Shown here piece by piece: positions 57,970 through 64,000 of a stretch of DNA of 64,000 nucleotides. The translations under genes and the position numbers were made by a program. How positions within the stretch are numbered: the first letter of the stretch is position 1; every line of letters starts with the position of its first letter. Origin of the DNA: Boletus sp. NGJ (taxonomy: Eukaryota > Basidiomycota > Agaricomycetes > Boletales > Boletaceae); NCBI GenBank assembly GCA_019096195.1, contig JAGTXK010000187.1, forward strand, positions 761,935-825,934, written 5' to 3'. The notes beneath the pieces were generated by a model. It saw only the letters and a list, made by a program, of their open reading frames with translations. It ran no database searches and was not told where the DNA came from.

Positions 57970-58203
57970 TTACTTAGCGGGAGCGGCGTCCATCTGATAC
58001 TCAGGCTCTACCCCGTGACACCTGATACGCACTCCAAACACGTCATCTTTGATGTGGATCCGGTCACGTTGCCCCACCTTGGATTGGACTTGGATTTGGG
58101 TATCTCTGGTAACCGGCGTGTATAATCCACTGCCACGAAGCAAACCCTCCGGCCAGGCGTTAGTCTTAACCATATCTGTACCACCGCTAACTTCGGGGCG
58201 CAT
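57970..58203 (-). other. possible last exon of an unknown gene
   Basis: A minus-strand frame reads MVKTNAWPEGLLRGSGLYTP then VTRDTQIQVQSKVGQRDRIH and IKDDVFGVRIRCHGVEPEYQ, ending DAAPAK. Its composition is protein-like and strand-forming, but I could not link it to upstream exons or a family. Confidence 0.3.
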
Positions 58204-60489
58204 GAGCAGTGACTCGGAGGCGTCAAGATCCGGAGAGCAACCTTAGTCATTCTAGTCATCTTCATCCCAGTACGATCCACAGACGGCAGTAAACATGGAC
58301 CGTGCCACCTGAAACACTAGCTTTCACCCTTGACTACGGGTCAGGTCGGGGTTAATGACCAGGTTGGTCTCCAGCTGTCAAGAACATCTGGACATACGCA
58401 TCCGTGTGTGTCCGATATTGTGGACTTGGAGCCTTCCCTCAATTCGCGCCTTTTGTTTGACCTCGGCTGATCATCGAGCGAGTTTCGCTATTCGACACGG
58501 TCCGATGAACAGAAGCTCTACTGTCTAATATCATTATTCACAGGCATGTCTGGTGATCTTTAGATGTCCGAACTCCTCGGACCTTTGATGTGTTGCCATC
58601 TCGTCTCCCGCAAGGATAATCTATATCACCATGCGAAGGTCAGTGCTCAAGCGCTCACTGGCAAGCATTTTTCTGACGAGTATTATACACAAGTTGCCAG
58701 TAATCATTCGAGCGTTATTGTAACGCATTCCATGCGTAGACAAGGGGATAGCACCAGTTGGGCAGTTTCCGACAGCCTGCACGTAAGGCTGGATAAATGG
58801 GAAGGGCTGATGCTCCAGTGCTCAATGCTCTCCCTTGTCGCGCTACAGAGCGATTTCGCAAGGTGTTTGATACCAACGTTAACGAGAACTGGCATGCCGA
58901 CCGTGAGAACCTGTACAGCCAACGCTCAAAAGACGTGACGAATGTCCGTGGTTGCCTACGAGTGTAGCCTTGACAAATCATATTTTCCGTATCGCCCTAC
59001 ATTCGATGCTAGACCACAAGATTGGGACGGCACAAATGAGCTACGAATGTGCCAAGACGCGTTGGACTGAATGGAGAGGTTTCCCAAAAAACTTAAAGAT
59101 ATATACGTCTTCGTGGAGATCGATCTTGCTCACCACCGTCCGCTTGACTTGGAAGTCGCCGATGAGCTCTTCACGCTACATTTCACTCTGACTTGGACTG
59201 AGATCCTTGCACTCAGAGTGATTTCATGCAGCATCACTGCGCACATCGGGATGTACTCTACGTTAACTGTAGTAGTCGTCGATTGTATCCGCTGTGTTTC
59301 ACTCCCGGCGCGCGATAAGTTCTCCAGTGTTTATCGGATATCGACTGCGTATAATACTAACACCCTTGAAACCGCACCTGATCGAAGGTCAGAATCAGGT
59401 TACCCCCGACGTGGAACTAAATATCGTTGGAGCGAACGTTGGAATGTTGCAGTCAGGTGTCGTGAAGCTTCATGTCTTCTGCAGACCGACTTATTATGGG
59501 TCATGTAGCGTCGAGGATGACTTGCAGATGGGTATTGTGTGTGGAAATTTATGGAATCGGAGCGGTAGTTTGAGCGGTCGCGACGAAACAAGTATTAACC
59601 GCATGATCTGCTTAACACTCTTGGTTACTGCTCCGAGTCTGGTTATGCTGAATGCGTTGACAATTGTGCCGAGTCATTTGTCCCATCCTATCACACTCAT
59701 TGACCATCAGAGTGGCCATGGTGAGCTTCGAGAGCCATATCTCTGGGTACCACGTGCACCAGCACCAAATTGAAAGCACGGGATACACCTGAATGCAGGC
59801 GTATAGGAACCTAGAATCTACGTCGACGTCGTCCTCACATCGCGGCCACGCTCACCTCATTGACCAACTCGCCCGTGTCCACGGAAAGCGTTCGGATCGT
59901 GTGTTCAGAATAGTGCGGAACTATGCTAGTAGTAGGCTGGATTTCTCAAGCCATCAACAAACTTTGCCCACCATCCGTTCCCACGCCTCGTTTATATGGT
60001 CCGAGCATACGCTGTGCCCTTTCAAGGCAGAGCGCGTGAGGAAGAGACTCGTTATCGGTGGCCCATTTTCATATCCTCCGCCAACCTGTAACATAACAAG
60101 GACCTATCGTCTTCCACGGATTGACGTCTCTCTGGGCCGGGTAGATTAATGTCAAGTGTGGTTCACAAGCTTAAAAGCGAATTTGACTATCGAGGCACGT
60201 TCCTGTGCGAATGAGTCCTCTGAATCTAGAGTGACCTTTGCTGATGAAGGTGAAATCGCACCCTGTTGCCGGTGCAATGATGGAAGATGTACCGCAATCC
60301 AGGTGAGCACACAGTGGCCTCTGCACCGACAAGGATCACTGATAGGCTAACGTTCAAGCCAGAACCCAAGCAAGCGCTGGCACGTGATTCAATGTAAACA
60401 ATTAAGAGACGAACCAGCACACGGCGTGGCGTATCTGATCAGCACCAGTGACCGAGTGACTACTTAGCCGTTCCACGGTCATGGTTGTG
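58204..60489. other. gene-poor stretch with short open frames
   Basis: Overlapping plus-strand frames (58564-58938, 58952-59191, 59071-59508, 59294-59773) look like a broken gene seen in several frames. No domain could be identified. Part of 57324-57969, just to the left, is the promoter of the PDK gene. Confidence 0.35.
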
Positions 60490-62281
60490 GTAGTGCATGG
60501 GCAAATGTCGTCCGAAAGCCAAACATCGTAGCCACACTTCTAGCGGAGGCACAGTAATATTGTCCTTGGGATTGTCGGAAAGCGAACCGAATTGGAAGGC
60601 CCACTACACCGGATCTCCGCGTATTTGTCTTGTGGGTCAGACACCAAGACAAGGTTATAAGTGGTCTGCTCTGGTGTGGGTGTCACTGTCTCATTTCTCT
60701 CTTCCTCCGCCATACCGTTCAGTGCATCTCTTCCGCACCTGGCCGCTTCCCCGACTTATGGTCGTGTTCACGCTTGTTGGCAACGCATTTCTTACAAGAC
60801 GAAATATTACTATTTGGGTCAGTTGTCATTCAGTCGTTCCAGTGTCTGCCATTAATGTATGGCCCACCTTTTGGGTTGCCCATGGTAGCGTGCAAGACAG
60901 AACATTTCCCGTTGTCGGTATTTCCTGCACATATCAAAAAGTCAGGTATGTCGCCAGGTATAGATTACCACTGAGGTCAGGGTATGATGACTAGAATCAG
61001 GCGTCGACAAGGGTTCAGCTCGTCTTGTTCACGCTCTACTTCGGGAGTACCGCCAAAAGACCGACCGGCTAGGAGGTAGTCGTCTGTTCAAGGTGGTTGG
61101 CCCCACTTCTGACGCACGTAGCGATGAAGTTGTCTGCGGCGATTCTGTCGCAAGTGTTTCGGGTGGCCACGCTCGTCGCCATCTGCATTTCGTGGCAACC
61201 ACTCTTGCTTCTACCGAATCTCGTACGCTTTCTACACCCTCCTGATGTGGCTTGGGAGCCGTGAGGTACTATATGTGTGATGCCCTAGTGTGAGTTGTTC
61301 TACGATGCAATGCAATTCACTGACCTGGTGATTGAAGCTGGTGGCTGAATGCATGTGTCGTCTGGGGTGGTGCCCATACTGAGATAAAGACAGCAGAAAG
61401 TAACGTGTACCACAGGCTGATCTGGCGTCAAGGAGATTCCTGGAAATACACTTGTTCTCTGGCGCGGGAAGAAAACCTCTTAGTTTTCGTGGGGAGTCTA
61501 CGTGGAAACTAGGCCGACCCATACACACCGGCTTGCATCACATTTTTGACCTAGTACGTATTTATCCTCCCGATGGGACGCGCTGGATGTGTCGTCCAAC
61601 GAACATCTGGCACCCTTTCTCAATTCTGGCACCGCCGATTTGCGAGGCGCTTTGACCCTCATGGAAGGCCCAGAAAGTTGATGTTTACTTGGCGTTACAT
61701 CTGACGTGCACCGCTTCCCTCCGTCCATCCCTCGAATCCCTCTCCGGTCGGAACTCAACACATCTATGGCAGGACCATTCGGCAGCCCATAACAACAGGT
61801 TCATCGTTCATTTGGTCAGCATGAGGTGGGTGAATTGCTTCCGTCCATTGTTTCCATATGTCACTGTACATTTTCACAGGGAACATGCTACTTTCAAACG
61901 GTCCACGAAAGTAGACGAATAGATCTCCCGATATCGATATCCCATTAATTTTGAACTCCCCAAAACGTGGAGAGATGGACACGAATCTGCCGATGAAACG
62001 GCCGGTCAATGTCGGTCAAAGCGGCAGCTTTGCTTTGTTCTGGAGCATCACCCATTGTAGGTCCACAAATTGGATATTTTCTTGGACCGGATTTACACCT
62101 CGCCTAAGGCAACTCGTGCTTGGTTTCGAAAAACTTCCTGTATCCATCTAGTCATCCTTGATTTACGAAACGACACCCGGAAATCACCGCAGAGGTCGCT
62201 TTGACATGCAAGTGCCAGTCGTTAACCGTACAGCATACGGTGCTTGTTTAACCATGTTAATCACAGAGTCCAACCTTTGGC

Positions 62282-62287
62282 TATATA
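62282..62287 (+). promoter_or_regulatory. TATA-like element of orphan gene, copy B
   Basis: TATATA followed by a CT-rich stretch, about 115 bp before the ATG at 62401. It supports a start at 62401 over the earlier in-frame ATG at 62206, which lies upstream of the element. Confidence 0.4.
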
Positions 62288-62400
62288 TTCAGCTCGTTGA
62301 CGCTTCTCCCCCTCTCAGAAGGACCGCTTCTGCTAGTCATCCCTCACCTCGAGATATTTCATCCACCCCCTTCCTCAAATCCACCGCTTCCTCGTTTCCC

Positions 62401-63946
62401 ATGTCGTCTAGACATTTTCCGGGGGCTTCGACATCGATGTATCTGGATCCGTCCCGATTCGTTGGAGTTCTCCCAAGGGCTTTCTTTCACAAGTATCCCA
62501 GCTTGTACCCGATCGTTGGAGCGTCCCACCCCCCTATAGCCTCGCCCGCCAATGCCACCCTTCCCGCATTCTCTCCCTTGGTTCGGGGTGCGTATGGTGC
62601 GGGTGGTGTCTACAACGTGCCGAACTTTCAAGGCCACAACACCATTTATTCGCCGACGGGCTTCATTCCACCCCTGGAAAATCCAGCGCCACCGATGAAT
62701 AACACCAATGTCCCTGGGACGCACTACCCTTTCCACGACATGCTTGTTCGAAATGTTACCAGTACCAACGCCCCCGTCCCTCTTTCCGTGGACAATGGTC
62801 ATCACGAGCAACCTGCCCCGTTCACTTTCCAGTCTTCGGTTCCTACGCAGTCCGAGGCACCTCTGGATCAAGGGCAAGCTGCTGAAGGCGATCTCGCCGT
62901 GGCGGAACCTCGCCGGGAGCTTGGAGACGTTCATGGAGAATATTATCAGACCAATGAAGAGTCTCATTCGGGTCTCGTTGCGCCAGGGGATCCAACGGAG
63001 GAGAATACGACGATCCACAGCTGTTTCGACAATCCCAACTCTGAATGCTCTGGCCACGGAGATTATTGCATCGACACCTTGTCCGCCCTCGTCGAGGAAT
63101 ACCCACACGTGCTGTCCAACAACCAGTCCCATCCAACGGAGGAGAATACGACGATCCACAGCTGTTTCGGCAATCTCAACTCTGAATGCTCTGGTCACGG
63201 AGATTATTGCATCGACACCTTGTCCACCGTCGTCGAGGGATACCCACACGTGCTGTCCCCAGAACAGATTGCAGATTTTTTCGTCGATGCTATCACTCCG
63301 CCGGGACCAGATGCAGGACAGTCGCCAGTCGACTCACCAGCCTCGACTTCAGCACCAAGTGGATCTTCCTCCCACTCTTCGAGCAATTCTGCGACCCATC
63401 CCCCGGCAGCGAAACGCAAACGGTCCGAGAACGACCTAGAGGTCTGTGCCAAAAAACAACGACAGGGGGAATGCACGGATGCGGTATGTCTGACACTTTG
63501 GCAAACATTTCATCGCCTGATGTTTCGACCACAGCAGGGCGATTGCAAAGTAAAGCGCCGCAAGAAGAAAAAACCTTGTGATGAAGGCGAATTTTATTGC
63601 CGCATTTGTATGATACTTGGAAAGTCGTGCCGACCGTGAGTCTCTTGTTGGGTTTTCTATCCTCGATCGGGCTGTTTTTGCTGATATCGATCCGTTTAGA
63701 TTGTCTCGCAAGGATGCGTTGAAGCGTCACATTTCGACGGTGCACGAATTATTTATGGCACTCTTCGGTCACGAGGAATTCGATATCCTCAAGCCACGAC
63801 GAAACGAGAACGAGGACCTCGTGCCATTGATCAAATCTTGTATCATCCTGCAATCACAGGCACGACAGCGTGGAGTGGAAATAAGACCAACATACGACCT
63901 GGCCCTTCTACACCCTGACATTGCTGCGACAATGACTCTTTCCTGA
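62401..63946 (+). CDS. orphan protein with 47-aa tandem repeat and zinc-finger-like tail, copy B
   Basis: The same gene as copy A in the opposite orientation. Exons run from 62401 (or the in-frame ATG at 62206) to 63635, and 63700-63946. The 64 nt intron (gtgagt...tttag) keeps the frame: ...ILGKSCRP joins LSRKDALKRHISTVHELFMA, ending IAATMTLS. From 62401 the protein is about 493 aa. The N-terminal part is Pro/Asn/Gly-rich and probably disordered. Then come two Cys-containing 47-residue units, a Ser-rich linker, two basic clusters and the Cys/His tail. The coding parts of both copies show no differences, so both may be expressed or one may be an assembly mirror. No known family was recognised. 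Confidence 0.7.
62991..63272 (+). repeat. 141-bp tandem duplication inside the orphan gene, copy B
   Basis: Period 141 bp (the unit starts at 62991 and again at 63132). The two units differ at only a few positions (for example FDNPNSE versus FGNLNSE), which points to a recent in-frame duplication. Confidence 0.9.
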
Positions 63947-64000
63947 TTTGTATTCTCTCGTACTCGTGGACTTTTGAATGATTTCCTCTACGATTTTCTA

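Larger units (their letters stand above)
60490..64000. repeat. right arm of the long inverted repeat
   Basis: Reverse complement of 44290 to about 47790. The inner part (60490-61600) is diverged from its partner; from 61601 to the window end the arms appear identical. The border falls inside the string GGGTGCCAGATGTTC shared by both arms. Confidence 0.93.

Noticed and set aside
1-64000. tRNA genes, rRNA, CRISPR arrays and intact transposons
   Set aside because: I looked for B-box-like GTTCGA strings, terminal repeats and transposase or reverse-transcriptase motifs and found none that held together; a covariance-model scan would be decisive.

Overview
The window looks like nuclear DNA of an Agaricomycete (Basidiomycota), possibly Rhizoctonia/Ceratobasidium-like (weak guess). 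Reasons: genes packed with 46-80 nt GT-AG introns, a class I hydrophobin, a white-collar photoreceptor without a zinc finger, F-box/LRR proteins, HET-domain proteins and an ammonium transporter. There is no sign of bacterial organisation. All gene models below were spliced by eye from reading frames and GT-AG sites, so internal exon edges can be off by a codon.

Left part (1-25 kb) is a normal housekeeping region. A mitochondria-targeted protein (1076-2176, -) is followed by an ammonium transporter (3146-4969, +), a DUF1399/glycine-rich-domain protein (5687-8187, +), a FluG-type glutamine synthetase-like enzyme (8464-10121, -) and a small Cys-rich protein (-). Next come an F-box protein (+) tail-to-tail with the tRNA methyltransferase Trm44 (-), a hydrophobin (-), an LRR protein (+), and a minus-strand translation block: mitoribosomal uS7, eIF2-alpha and Tsr3. 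Tsr3 shares a 166 bp divergent promoter with a BTB plus CAP-Gly protein (21518-25449, +).

Middle part (25-44 kb) is sparser. It has a membrane-anchored HET-like protein (-), a CipC-like small protein (-), cytosolic uL16/RPL10 (-) divergent from mitoribosomal mL41 (+), a decayed SGNH hydrolase, a gene-poor 3.5 kb stretch, and a WC-1-type LOV/PAS photoreceptor (38501-41916, +).

Right part (44-64 kb) is the most unusual. A long inverted repeat (44290-about 47790 and about 60490-64000, running off the window end) carries two copies of an orphan gene with an internal 47-residue tandem repeat and a spliced zinc-finger-like tail. The outer 2.4 kb of each arm appears identical; the inner 1.1 kb is clearly diverged, with a sharp border. 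The roughly 12.7 kb between the arms holds a HET-GTPase fusion with a lost P-loop lysine and a frameshift, a Swi3/Rsc8 SWIRM-ZZ-SANT subunit, a pyruvate-dehydrogenase-kinase family protein and several gene fragments.

Several otherwise conserved genes (DUF1399 twice, glutamine synthetase-like, HET-GTPase) show single-base frame breaks, some at homopolymers. Assembly error and real decay cannot be separated from the sequence alone.
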